Assembly (NCBI RefSeq): GCF_001595985.1
Contig: NZ_LOJJ01000002.1
Location: forward strand, 1-64,000
Source: Polynucleobacter sinensis
GTDB lineage: Bacteria > Pseudomonadota > Gammaproteobacteria > Burkholderiales > Burkholderiaceae
Direction: 5' to 3'
Length of the DNA: 64,000 nucleotides
Shown: in pieces, positions 49,764 to 58,585 of the stretch
Layout: every line of letters begins with the position of its first letter
Position numbering within the stretch: the stretch's first letter is position 1
Translations under genes and position numbers: made by a program
Notes under the pieces: model-generated
Database searches by the model: none
Told to the model about the DNA's origin: nothing
The model's input: only the letters and a program-made list of their open reading frames with translations

Positions 49764-50735
49764 TCACTCGATACTTACACCAGAAAGTTTGACGTCCTTC
49801 TGAAATCGAGCGGAATCCCGCGCAATTTGCGCAGCAAAATCTTGCGGCTTATCGGCAATAATTTTCAGGCCGAGTGATTCTAGTTTTGCTCTAATCGCAG
49901 GATCTTTGAGTGCCTTAGCAAATTCAGCATTTAGCGTGGTCACCGTTGCTTTTGGCGTACCAGCAGGCGCAACTATTCCGTACCAAATGCCAGCTTCTAC
50001 ATCAGGCAAACCAACATCCAAAGCAGATGGAATATCCGTAGCTTGCGGATGTCGCTCTTTACTTGCAACGAATATAGCCTTGAGGCGTCCAGAGCGAATA
50101 TATTGAATCACATTGGAAAAATTGTCACAAATCATTGAAACTTGCCCGCCCAAAACATCCTGAATGGCAGGGGCTGGACCTTGATATGGAATGTGCGTCA
50201 TATCTATACCTGAATACCGCTTGAGACTCTCGCCACATAAGTGACTTGTACTTCCATTACCAGCCGAGGCATAGGTTAAGGTTCCAGGAGAGGATTTTGA
50301 TAAAGCAACTAACTCACGAATATTGTTTGCATTGATTTTAGGATTGATTACTAAAACATTGGGGGTGGAAGCAATATTAATTACGGGTTCAAAATCTTTT
50401 TCGGGATTGTAGCTAAGCTTGGGGTATATCCAGGGATTGATTGCCAATACCCCTGTCGTAGCTAGCAGAAGGGAAGATCCATCAGCAGGAGATTTAGCAA
50501 CCTTGGCGGCTCCAAGAGAGCCATTTGCACCGGGTCTATTTTCAACAATTATTGTGCTGCCAATCGTCTTACCCGCCTCAGGTGCAATTAAACGAGGAAT
50601 AAGATCGCTAGTGCTTCCAGGTGGAAAAGGAACGGTGATAGCAATTGTTTGGGGGAGCGGATCTCGTGCTAGAGCACCATTGGAGATGCAGACAAAACCA
50701 ATTAAGGTGCAGCAGGCGATTAGTAATTTTTTCAT
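49764..50735 (-). CDS. Bug/TctC-family periplasmic solute receptor
   Basis: A 323-residue receptor, last gene of the eight-gene monooxygenase operon, 27 bases after the FAD-monooxygenase. Motifs: LPQTIAITVPFPPGSTSDLIPR, GSTIIVENRPGANGSLGAAK, SPADGSSLLLATTGVL and IPYQGPAPAIQDVLGGQ. It is probably the receptor for the operon's substrate or an intermediate; a second receptor, PBP-type, starts the same operon. Confidence 0.9.
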   Translation of the reverse strand: MKKLLIACCTLIGFVCISNGALARDPLPQTIAITVPFPPGSTSDLIPRLIAPEAGKTIGSTIIVENRPGANGSLGAAKVAKSPADGSSLLLATTGVLAINPWIYPKLSYNPEKDFEPVINIASTPNVLVINPKINANNIRELVALSKSSPGTLTYASAGNGSTSHLCGESLKRYSGIDMTHIPYQGPAPAIQDVLGGQVSMICDNFSNVIQYIRSGRLKAIFVASKERHPQATDIPSALDVGLPDVEAGIWYGIVAPAGTPKATVTTLNAEFAKALKDPAIRAKLESLGLKIIADKPQDFAAQIARDSARFQKDVKLSGVSIE

Positions 50736-50762
50736 ACAACCTCCATCATTTTGGAAAATTCA

Positions 50763-51980
50763 TTATTGGACTTCTTGTGCGCTTTTAAGGCTGGTGATTA
50801 AAGATGCTTTCAATATATATTCTCTTGCCAGCTTCGGATCCTCAGCACGTCGACGCAAATCATCCAACTTAGCCTGACGAACGGAGCGCTCATTGGACTC
50901 GAGCAACTCCTTGTTCTGGGCGGCCTGGGAATTCACATGCTCCATTGAAACATAACGACGCTGCCGTGAATATTGATCCAGCAATTCATCGCTAGCGCCA
51001 TGCAAAATGACTTGCAATAATTTATCCGCCAAATTAAATGCATCATGGACGCCACTATTTAGACCCATGCCACCCAAGGGATTATTAGCGTGCGCAGCAT
51101 CACCAGCTAGAAGAACTCGGCCCAGTCTATATGTAGATGCGACGCGGTGCTGAACCCTATAAATTGTCTTATGCTTCACCTCGTAATCAGACGAATAATG
51201 CATTAAACCCTGCAAGCGCTTTTGCACAGCACGATCTGACTTTGTTTCTTCGTCACTTTCCTCTGGGGGAACGGGAAACATAATTCTCCATAAATCTGGG
51301 GCACGTAACATCAAACACCATTCGCTTGGATCGGCGATATAAGTGACATGAGAGAGATTTTGAATATGATCGGCATACTCAAAAGGAGTGCTGATAGAAA
51401 AGAATTTCTCAGGGAAAAAGAATCCTTCGTAATCTATATTGAGACTCTTCCTGACGGCACTACCAACACCGTCGCAGGCTATTAACCAATCCGCCTGAAA
51501 TATTCTACTTTCATCTTGATTAACTACGTCAATAAAAATACCAGCCTCTGTTTGACCCGCATTTTCTACTCGCGATGAAAAATGTAAATTGACATTCTCC
51601 ATAGCCTCCAGTCGAGCTCTCAATATTTTTGTTAACTTCCATTGCTCGCACTGCAATCTATATGGAAACTTTGTGTCAGCACTTAATGCCGAGAAATCAA
51701 ATTCAGCGATTAGTGAAAAATCTTTGCGATCTCTAAAATGAATGGCGGGAACAATATTTCCTTGCGCAATAAGCTCCTCGTTCACACCCAATGTATCGAG
51801 TAAATCTAAAGTTGATGGATGAAATGTTGAGGCACGCAAGTCTATGGATAGATCATCATTGGACTCAAATAGGTCTACAAATACCCCTTCTTTGGCAAGC
51901 AAATATGCGAGCGATAAGCCCACAGGACCTGCGCCAATAATTGCAACCTTATTCTTATTTGAAGCGCTCAAAATCATCAT
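50763..51980 (-). CDS. FAD-dependent aromatic monooxygenase (PHBH/UbiH-type)
   Basis: A 405-residue group A flavoprotein hydroxylase. The ADP-binding GAGPVG is at 16-21, the DG motif is in WLIACDGVGSAVRKSL, and the GD motif is in VLLAGDAAHANNPLGGMGLNSGVHDAFNLA. It would hydroxylate a phenol or N-heterocyclic ring using NAD(P)H and O2. It sits in the same operon as the HpaB-type oxygenase and amidase, so two oxygenation steps may act in series. Confidence 0.88.
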   Translation of the reverse strand: MMILSASNKNKVAIIGAGPVGLSLAYLLAKEGVFVDLFESNDDLSIDLRASTFHPSTLDLLDTLGVNEELIAQGNIVPAIHFRDRKDFSLIAEFDFSALSADTKFPYRLQCEQWKLTKILRARLEAMENVNLHFSSRVENAGQTEAGIFIDVVNQDESRIFQADWLIACDGVGSAVRKSLNIDYEGFFFPEKFFSISTPFEYADHIQNLSHVTYIADPSEWCLMLRAPDLWRIMFPVPPEESDEETKSDRAVQKRLQGLMHYSSDYEVKHKTIYRVQHRVASTYRLGRVLLAGDAAHANNPLGGMGLNSGVHDAFNLADKLLQVILHGASDELLDQYSRQRRYVSMEHVNSQAAQNKELLESNERSVRQAKLDDLRRRAEDPKLAREYILKASLITSLKSAQEVQ

Positions 51981-52020
51981 CCCCTTATATGTGTTTTATT
52001 ACTTTCATGGAATTCATTAC

Positions 52021-53376
52021 TCAAACTGACAGAATTTTCTCGACTGTTAAGCCGCACCTCATAAGAGCTTCATCCGCCCCGCCTTGCGATACGAGCATGA
52101 TGCCGGTAGGAGCTTCATTGAAAGGATGATTAGGTAGCGATAGTGCGCAGCCATCGAGAAAGTTGAACAATCCTGGATTTCTTAACATCAACCCATTGAA
52201 TCTGAAATACTCTTCATCTGAACGTAAATCACTTAACAATGGTGCAATTACTGGAACTGTTGGCATGATCCATAAATCATCATTTAAGAACTCCTCTCGC
52301 CAAGCCTTAATGAGCAATTGACGCTCCAGCATCGTTTGCACATAAATTGCGCTAGTGACTTCTTTTCCCTTAGCGATCCTTGTAGAAACTCTTGGATCGA
52401 CTCCTTCACCCATTGAGGCCAATATATTTTCAAATTCCGAATTAGCCTCAGCAGAAACTATCCTAGGTTGACCTTGAATCTGAATAACCTTTTCGACTAC
52501 TTTTGAGTTGATGGGATGCAAATGAGCACCACTCTTTGCCAATCTCTCGATAGTGCTTAAGTAATTCCTTTTGACGCTCTCATCCATTGCATCGAGAACA
52601 ACATTTTCAAGAACCCCAATATTCAATCTACTTGCGGGAATCTCAAGACTCTTTTTAATCGGCTGATCAACAAGGACGCTATCCATTGTTTGACAGCATT
52701 CAACCGAAGGGGCGAGCATACCAACCGAGTCCAGTGACCTAGATAATGGCAAAACACCCTCCATGGAATACCTGTTAGCGCTAGATTTAAAGCCAACCAA
52801 GCCACATAATGCGGCAGGGATTCGACAAGATCCACCGGTGTCGGAGCCAATGGCAATCGTGGCCATTTGGTCAGTAACGCTAATAGCCCCGCCCGAAGTA
52901 GATCCTCCCGGAATCCTTCCATTACTGCGGTCATAAGGATTTTGCGGCGTACCAAAATGGGGATTAAGACCTAAACCAGAATAGGCGAACTCCGTCATAT
53001 TGGTTCTTCCAACAATAATTCCATCCGCACGCCGAATACGAGCAACCACGTCGGAATCTTCTGTCGCAGGATCTTTGCTTCTTAAGACCTTGGAACCAGA
53101 CGTTGTAACCTGACCAGCGATATCAAAAAGATCTTTGATGGAAACGGTAACACCTGCCAAGGGCCCAAGCTGCAGCCCCTTTTCCAGTAAGACATCCTGC
53201 GTTTTGGCAACAGCAAGCGCTTCCGCTTCAGAAACCTTCAAGAAGGCTCTTACACCCTCACCTGATGGATTCTGAATATTCTCAATACATTTTGAAACGT
53301 ATTCTTCTGTAGAAGTCTCATGCGATCTAATGCGACGTTGCAACCCTGCAATTGACATCAACCCTGAATGGGACAT
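52021..53376 (-). CDS. Amidase signature family hydrolase
   Basis: A 451-residue amidase with the Ser-cisSer-Lys triad: Lys81 (VSIKDLF), a cis-Ser in PGGSTSGG (159 or 161) and the nucleophile Ser183 in SDTGGSCR. It is related to GatA/AtzF-type enzymes. It overlaps the cupin gene by one base. In this operon it would hydrolyse an amide formed by ring opening of a nitrogen-containing substrate, releasing ammonia or an acid. Confidence 0.87.
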   Translation of the reverse strand: MSHSGLMSIAGLQRRIRSHETSTEEYVSKCIENIQNPSGEGVRAFLKVSEAEALAVAKTQDVLLEKGLQLGPLAGVTVSIKDLFDIAGQVTTSGSKVLRSKDPATEDSDVVARIRRADGIIVGRTNMTEFAYSGLGLNPHFGTPQNPYDRSNGRIPGGSTSGGAISVTDQMATIAIGSDTGGSCRIPAALCGLVGFKSSANRYSMEGVLPLSRSLDSVGMLAPSVECCQTMDSVLVDQPIKKSLEIPASRLNIGVLENVVLDAMDESVKRNYLSTIERLAKSGAHLHPINSKVVEKVIQIQGQPRIVSAEANSEFENILASMGEGVDPRVSTRIAKGKEVTSAIYVQTMLERQLLIKAWREEFLNDDLWIMPTVPVIAPLLSDLRSDEEYFRFNGLMLRNPGLFNFLDGCALSLPNHPFNEAPTGIMLVSQGGADEALMRCGLTVEKILSV

Positions 53377-53768
53377 TAATTTACCTCAGGGTCGTAATAA
53401 TGAATTTCCACCAACATGCATCCGTTCACCGATTTAAAGGGGCCATGTGGCGTTCCTGGAGGACGGCAAGCATAAGTGCCCGGCTGAAATGATGTGCCTC
53501 CATTCCCATTTTCATCCACCCCAACAATCAAATCGCCTGACAATAAGTAAACCTCTTCCCAGTAGTCATGCTCAAATGGCGCAGTTGTATATACGCCTGG
53601 ATCAAAACGCAAATGCCTTGTTCGGGACCCACGTTTATTTTTTTCATCTAGCTTACCTGCAAGAATCTGTTGCTGAATCCCGGACGGATAACCTGGTGGA
53701 ACCTCCCAACCTTTGCTCAAATCTACCGTGTGGAATTCTTTCCATTCTTTTTCTAAAGCCATTTGCAT
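53376..53768 (-). CDS. Cupin-domain protein
   Basis: A 130-residue single cupin. Metal-ligand motif 1 is in FEHDYWEEVYLLSGDLIVG, with a second in RPPGTPHGPF, and EIHYYDP ends it. It resembles small cupins of aromatic pathways (2,4'-dihydroxyacetophenone dioxygenase-like or ChrR-like). Enzyme or stabiliser cannot be decided. It lies 12 bases after the DUF2848 gene, in tight order with the amidase. Confidence 0.77.
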   Translation of the reverse strand: MQMALEKEWKEFHTVDLSKGWEVPPGYPSGIQQQILAGKLDEKNKRGSRTRHLRFDPGVYTTAPFEHDYWEEVYLLSGDLIVGVDENGNGGTSFQPGTYACRPPGTPHGPFKSVNGCMLVEIHYYDPEVN

Positions 53769-53780
53769 CTCCTCACTTAA

Positions 53781-54455
53781 TTAATCTACGATCTCTAAAG
53801 AATTTGTTTTGTAAGAGCAGGTAATTTTTCTTTTCAAAACAGGATCTTCAAGCTCCATCTCAAAAAGATCACCGCCACCAATTTGACCAATCACTGAATG
53901 GGTGCCACAAAACATTGCTGTACCAACAGGCAGTTCTTTTGAGCCGATGTAGCGCTCTATCAATTCTTTTGGGGGCAGCATTCTGCCAACGGATCCCTCC
54001 TGGTAGAGCTCTCTCTTGCCGTTTCGGGTTACCCAAGATCGAGTTACCAAACTATCCCAGTGACTCTCTACCTCATCAAAGCGCCATACTTCCGATGCAA
54101 CAGGCTTTGGGCACATTTGCTTTGAAACAGTCACACCATATGCTTCGACTTTTCTATCCGTATGATCCGAACCTAATCCAACATAAAGCCCATCAGGCAG
54201 AGAAAACAATACATACTCAACCTCACCACTGGAGTCATTTCCCACAACTTGAAAAGTTGATGAAGTGGAGAGTAAATTTTCTGCCCCTCTATAGAAACAA
54301 GGGACCGTTCTGGGCCTTGCTACTCCCAACTTCTCCAGCTCTTCAATATGATGTTCTACCGCTTCTTTATTTCGGCCAGTCCATCCCGCAATAACCAACT
54401 GATTGATTTCACAAGCGACATCTTTGCCGCCAGATTTAAAAATTAAATTTGCCAT
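53781..54455 (-). CDS. DUF2848 family protein
   Basis: A 224-residue protein matching DUF2848 by its motifs NQLVIAGWTGRNKEAVEHHI, GLYVGLGSDHTDRKVEAYGV and GTAMFCGTHSVIGQIGGGDL. The fold resembles FAH-type hydrolases (GDxFEMELEDP near the end), which suggests a C-C or C-N bond cleaving role. It lies between the flavin reductase and cupin genes in the monooxygenase operon. The family often occurs with amidases and Bug receptors in Burkholderiales; activity unknown. Confidence 0.78.
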   Translation of the reverse strand: MANLIFKSGGKDVACEINQLVIAGWTGRNKEAVEHHIEELEKLGVARPRTVPCFYRGAENLLSTSSTFQVVGNDSSGEVEYVLFSLPDGLYVGLGSDHTDRKVEAYGVTVSKQMCPKPVASEVWRFDEVESHWDSLVTRSWVTRNGKRELYQEGSVGRMLPPKELIERYIGSKELPVGTAMFCGTHSVIGQIGGGDLFEMELEDPVLKRKITCSYKTNSLEIVD

Positions 54456-54470
54456 TTTTTTCCTAAAAAC

Positions 54471-55016
54471 TTACGCCCAAACATGATCAATAAAATTAAA
54501 ACTTTCATCCTTCAATAGAGCCTCATTAATACTGATATTTTTAACATGAGTGCCAAAGCACCCTCGATAAAACAGAAGTGGATCAGCACTTACACCTGCA
54601 TCAATTTGCTCTACCCTACCAATCAGAATCCTGTGATCCCCACCCGGGAAAATAGACTCCACGGTACATTCTAAAAAAGCCAGAGAACCGGAAAGTTTTG
54701 CACAACCATTCTCTCCTCGAGAAAAATGAATCTCAGACCAATTTGCTGAAGAGGGGCGAGCAAAACTCATGGCAATCTTCTCTTGATCATGAGCAAGCAC
54801 ATTCACTACAAATTTTTTTGACTCGGTAAACAAAGGTGTAATGTTTGAAGTATTAGCCATTGAAAATAAAATCAGTGGCGGATCCAATGAGACCGAAGCA
54901 AATGAATTAATCGTCACGCCTGAATCCGCCCCTTCCTCATTAGCAAGGGTGATCACAGCAACACCAGTTCCATAACATCCAAGAGTTTGTCGAAAATCCT
55001 TTGGGCTAAAGTTCAT
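54471..55016 (-). CDS. Flavin reductase (HpaC-like)
   Basis: A 181-residue NAD(P)H:flavin oxidoreductase. It starts FSPKDFRQTLGCYGTGVAVI, and VTINSFASVSLDPPLILFSM is the FMN-binding signature. It supplies reduced flavin to the HpaB-type oxygenase whose gene is 31 bases upstream. Size and order match HpaBC-like two-component systems. Confidence 0.85.
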   Translation of the reverse strand: MNFSPKDFRQTLGCYGTGVAVITLANEEGADSGVTINSFASVSLDPPLILFSMANTSNITPLFTESKKFVVNVLAHDQEKIAMSFARPSSANWSEIHFSRGENGCAKLSGSLAFLECTVESIFPGGDHRILIGRVEQIDAGVSADPLLFYRGCFGTHVKNISINEALLKDESFNFIDHVWA

Positions 55017-55047
55017 TCATTAATCACTTATTGAACAATTTTCTCTA

Positions 55048-56535
55048 CTAGGCGGCAGGCATTAATACTGCCGCTGGACTCTGAACTTTCGGCAAATCAT
55101 ACCCAGCCATAAATTGATCAACCATACCTAAAGCTCTTTGCCAGTTGTAATTTCGGTATGAGTGGCCTCTAGTTACCATATTTGCTCCGGAATAGAACAT
55201 TTCATACTGTAAATGCCTAGATCCAAATTCCGATCCAACTGCATCCCAAGCAAGCTTGAATAATTTCACTCGACCTTCGCTACTAGCAGCTGGTGATTGT
55301 TGGGTCTTATTAATCATTCCTAGAATTTCTTCATTAGCAAAATCTTGTACAGAGGAAGGAACCATAATCATTCCCCCGCCAGATAGCTCTCTAATGCTTT
55401 GAATAAATTTAGGATATAACTGTTGTGTCAAAACATTAGCCGCATACAGTCGCTGTGGATTTGGAACAAAGAATTCGCCACGCTGAGAGCCAGAAGCCTC
55501 CATTGCCTCAACCAAACCCTCAACCATAGATACTTCTGCAGCCATTTGACCCAAAATTTCTACTACAGGTGGAAAGCCAATAATTCCATTTGTTTCGGCA
55601 ATCTTTCTAGCAATCCCTAATAAAAACCGCATCTTCACCATGAAACGAATTTGGCACTGGTAGTTCTGGTAAACGTGAGCCGGAGTCTGATGCCATTGCG
55701 CTGACGCCATCTCTACATTTTTACTAACGAATACCCGTTCCCAAGGAATCTTGACTTCATCGAAGTACAAAACCGCATCATTTTCATCAAACCTACTTGA
55801 TAAGGGATTGTCAAAGGTCGATACACTCGAAAATTCATAAGACTTGCGCGAAAGCATCTTCACACCCTTAGTCGACAATGGAATTGCCGCGCTAAATGCA
55901 AGATTTTCCTCACCAGGTCTCAGGGGCTGAATTGATGAAATAAAGACTTCATTTGCCATTGGGCAACCAGTACCAAGCATCTTGGCGCCCTTGATAGTAA
56001 TTCCCTCAGCATCCTCATCAACAATCGACGCCACGAGACTCTCTGCCTGCTCTCCAGCCGACTTACTCTTGTCGGCCTGTGGATTAATAATGACATAAGT
56101 TAAATAGATATCGTTATCACGGGCATATTCGTAATAATCAGACAGCGATTGCGCATAGCGATCGCCAGATTTCTTAAAGACATCCAAGCCCATATACATT
56201 CCACTTAATGCAGAACCTACATGATCTGGAGATCTGCCAAGAAAACCACACGACAACTCAGCCCAGGCTTCTAAGGCTTTTCTTCTTTGAATCAGCTCTG
56301 GCAAGCTTTTTGGCAATTGCCATGTTCTACTAACCCTTTTCCCCGTTTTGGGTGACTCAAAGGTCATCAAATCCAGATTCTGCGGATTGGCCTGATAATC
56401 ATAGAGCTTTCCGACAGACTGCACTGATTCTGAAAATGCTGGATGGTTAACATGATTCTTAATTAATTTTCCATCCAAATACATTGACCGACCATCATTT
56501 AGACTCTGTATATGCTGCTTTCCGTCCTTAACCAT
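55048..56535 (-). CDS. Two-component flavin monooxygenase, large subunit (HpaB family)
   Basis: A 495-residue FADH2-using oxygenase of the acyl-CoA dehydrogenase fold. Family features are LSDYYEYARDNDIYLTYVII, the FAD/substrate region GAKMLGTGCPMANEVFI, EVKIPWERVFVS, QNYQCQIRFMVKMRFLLGIA and RELSGGGMIMVPSS. It hydroxylates a phenol or, as in pyridine-degrading actinobacteria, may oxidise and open a nitrogen ring. It is the second gene of the operon, 23 bases after the PBP receptor. 4-hydroxyphenylacetate genes are absent, so the substrate is probably different. Confidence 0.88.
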   Translation of the reverse strand: MVKDGKQHIQSLNDGRSMYLDGKLIKNHVNHPAFSESVQSVGKLYDYQANPQNLDLMTFESPKTGKRVSRTWQLPKSLPELIQRRKALEAWAELSCGFLGRSPDHVGSALSGMYMGLDVFKKSGDRYAQSLSDYYEYARDNDIYLTYVIINPQADKSKSAGEQAESLVASIVDEDAEGITIKGAKMLGTGCPMANEVFISSIQPLRPGEENLAFSAAIPLSTKGVKMLSRKSYEFSSVSTFDNPLSSRFDENDAVLYFDEVKIPWERVFVSKNVEMASAQWHQTPAHVYQNYQCQIRFMVKMRFLLGIARKIAETNGIIGFPPVVEILGQMAAEVSMVEGLVEAMEASGSQRGEFFVPNPQRLYAANVLTQQLYPKFIQSIRELSGGGMIMVPSSVQDFANEEILGMINKTQQSPAASSEGRVKLFKLAWDAVGSEFGSRHLQYEMFYSGANMVTRGHSYRNYNWQRALGMVDQFMAGYDLPKVQSPAAVLMPAA

Positions 56536-56558
56536 ATCTATACCCTCTAATAATTCGA

Positions 56559-57782
56559 TTATTTTTTAACTAAGGAGCACACACTCTTTGAAAGAGGCAT
56601 AAATGCATCTTTTCCTGGAATCGTTGTCAAAACTTTGTAGTAATCCCAAGGTGACTTCGACTCAGCAGGACTCTTAACTTGAACCAAGTACATGTCATGG
56701 ATCATCCGACCATCCTCGCGAATGTAGCCATTCTTCGCAAAGAAATCATTAATTGGCATGCTCTTCATTTTTGCCATTACCGCTTGCGTATCATCCGTTC
56801 CTGCAGCTTTTACCGCTTTTAAATAATGCATCGTGGATGAATAGACGCCAGCTTGAGCCATTGTTGGCATACGCTTATGGCGCTCAAAGAAGCGACGAGA
56901 CCACTTCCTAGTGTCATCATTGAGATCCCAATAAAATCCGGTCGTCAAGATCATTCCCTGTGCTTTTTGCAAACCAATCGCATGAATATCCGTAATGAAT
57001 ACATGCAATCCAGCAAGAGTTTGCTTGCCACTAGTATTCAATCCAAACTCACTAGCCTGGTTAACTACTCGAACTGTATCCCCGCCAGCATTTGCCAGAC
57101 CAATTGCCTCCGCGCCAGATGCTTGCGCTTTAAGAATCAAGCCTGACATATCTGCGGTATTTGTTGGATGCTTCGCTTGACCCAACACCTTTCCACCGCC
57201 AGCAATAACCGCATCAGCTGCGTCCTTTTCTAGAGAGGCGCCAAGTGCATAGTCAACCGTAAGGAAATACCAAGTCTTTTTACCCCTCTCCATAAGTGCG
57301 GTAACAGTATTGCGTGCCAATGAATAGGTGTCATAGACGTAATGCACTGTAGTTGGAGAGCAGTTTTCGTTAGTTAAACGTGTTGTTCCGCCACCAGATA
57401 CCAAGACAATCTTATTTTTTTGACGAGCAATTTCTGAAACTGATAGCGCTACACCCGATGGCAGAAGGTCGACAATAGCGCTAACCTTATCGTTGTCATA
57501 CCATTCCCGGGCTTTATTTGCGGCAACATCAGGCTTGTTTTGATGGTCTGCTGAGATCAACTCAATAGGTTTGCCTAGAACTTTTCCACCAAAATCTTCA
57601 ATAGCCATTTTGGCAGCAACTACCGATCCATCACCGCCAATGTCGGAAAATAATGATGACATATCTGTCATCACGCCGATCTTAACGGGTTGCCCAGCTG
57701 TCTGGGCTTGAGCCCCAGAACAACAAAATATTGCTGAAAGGGATGCAGCCAACAAACGATTTTTCCATTGCGGTTTGATCAT
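56559..57782 (-). CDS. Branched-chain-type periplasmic binding protein (type 1)
   Basis: A 407-residue exported receptor (signal to about AQAQT). VKIGVMTDMSSLFSDIGGDG, GKPIELISADHQNKPDVAAN and VDYALGASLEKDAADAVIAGG fit the LivJ/UrtA-type family, which usually binds amino acids or aromatic acids. The associated LivFGHM permease is not in the window. It opens the monooxygenase operon, so it may bind the aromatic growth substrate. A perfect FNR-type box lies 59 bases upstream of its start. Confidence 0.87.
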   Translation of the reverse strand: MIKPQWKNRLLAASLSAIFCCSGAQAQTAGQPVKIGVMTDMSSLFSDIGGDGSVVAAKMAIEDFGGKVLGKPIELISADHQNKPDVAANKAREWYDNDKVSAIVDLLPSGVALSVSEIARQKNKIVLVSGGGTTRLTNENCSPTTVHYVYDTYSLARNTVTALMERGKKTWYFLTVDYALGASLEKDAADAVIAGGGKVLGQAKHPTNTADMSGLILKAQASGAEAIGLANAGGDTVRVVNQASEFGLNTSGKQTLAGLHVFITDIHAIGLQKAQGMILTTGFYWDLNDDTRKWSRRFFERHKRMPTMAQAGVYSSTMHYLKAVKAAGTDDTQAVMAKMKSMPINDFFAKNGYIREDGRMIHDMYLVQVKSPAESKSPWDYYKVLTTIPGKDAFMPLSKSVCSLVKK

Positions 57783-57840
57783 ATAGCCTCCAGGTAATAA
57801 TAGTTAAGTAGCTTTAGTTTTTTTACTTTACTACTTTTTT

Positions 57841-57854
57841 TTGATCTAAATCAA
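57841..57854. promoter_or_regulatory. Perfect FNR/ANR-type box
   Basis: TTGAT-CTAA-ATCAA equals the consensus exactly. It is centred 65 bases before the PBP start and 99 bases before the MarR start, in the promoter region shared by the monooxygenase operon and its regulator. Nearby AAGTAG (57806-57811) and CTACTT (57831-57836) may form a second, MarR-type dyad. Confidence 0.65.
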
Positions 57855-57946
57855 AACAAAAATAGGGATTTACACTTACAAGCATCTATTTTTTATTTTG
57901 TGCATAGCAGTAAAATTTCACCTAAACCCAAATAACATTAGGCATT

Positions 57947-58477
57947 GTGAAAAAAACTTTTAGATCACCAATATCAGTCTCAAAAAAAGAGCTTCTAGAT
58001 AAGCCGGGCAATACAGACAAGCGCTTCAGACAGCTCATCTACGACCTCTCTGTCGCTGGCAGCTTGCTCGAGGTTGCCAGGCAAAATTTGGCGAAAAAAT
58101 TAGGGGTCTCTCCTCCGCAATACAACATTCTCATGGTGATAGCCCAGTATCAAGGTGCAAATGGCCTAAGATTTACTGAGGTTGCCGACCACCTACACGT
58201 GACAGTGAGTCATGTCACAAGCGAAGTAAAGAAGCTGGAAAAATTGAAGTGGCTCAGTGTGGTTACCAGCCACGAAGACAAGAGAGCTAGACTGGTCAAA
58301 ATCAATCAATCCGCCGAAAGCAAAATCCTTTCCCTCGGAAATGACCAGCGAGGAATCAATGATCACCTCTTCCGAAATTTAAGTAAATCTGACTTCGATA
58401 AACTTAGCGCAATCATGGCGCAAACGGTTGAAGATTTTATGAAAACGATTGAGCTACTGAAATCTCGGCACCTGTAA
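57947..58477 (+). CDS. MarR-family transcriptional regulator
   Basis: A 176-residue winged-helix regulator from GTG 57947; no ATG is better placed. Core motifs: LSVAGSLLEVARQNLAKKLGVSPPQYNILMVIAQ, LRFTEVADHLHVTVSHVTSEVKKLEKLKWLSVV and the wing SHEDKRARLVKIN. Length is slightly above average through an N-terminal tail. It is divergent from the monooxygenase operon and probably represses it until an aromatic ligand binds. Confidence 0.87.
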   Translation: MKKTFRSPISVSKKELLDKPGNTDKRFRQLIYDLSVAGSLLEVARQNLAKKLGVSPPQYNILMVIAQYQGANGLRFTEVADHLHVTVSHVTSEVKKLEKLKWLSVVTSHEDKRARLVKINQSAESKILSLGNDQRGINDHLFRNLSKSDFDKLSAIMAQTVEDFMKTIELLKSRHL

Positions 58478-58505
58478 AGAAGTTACCGCTTAACTTAAAT
58501 ACAAA

Positions 58506-58529
58506 ATCCCCACCTTTGCTAATGGGGAT
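58506..58529 (+). terminator. Hairpin terminator after the MarR gene
   Basis: ATCCCCA (58506-58512) pairs with TGGGGAT (58523-58529) with a 10-base loop, followed by GTGTTTC. Confidence 0.6.
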
Positions 58530-58585
58530 GTGTTTCATTCGAGACTAACAGTAGTTGGCTTAGGCAACAACCTTAGTAACTGGAT

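Noticed and set aside
55048-56535. hpaB of 4-hydroxyphenylacetate degradation
   Set aside because: None of the other hpa ring-cleavage genes (hpaD, E, F, G, H) accompany it in the window.
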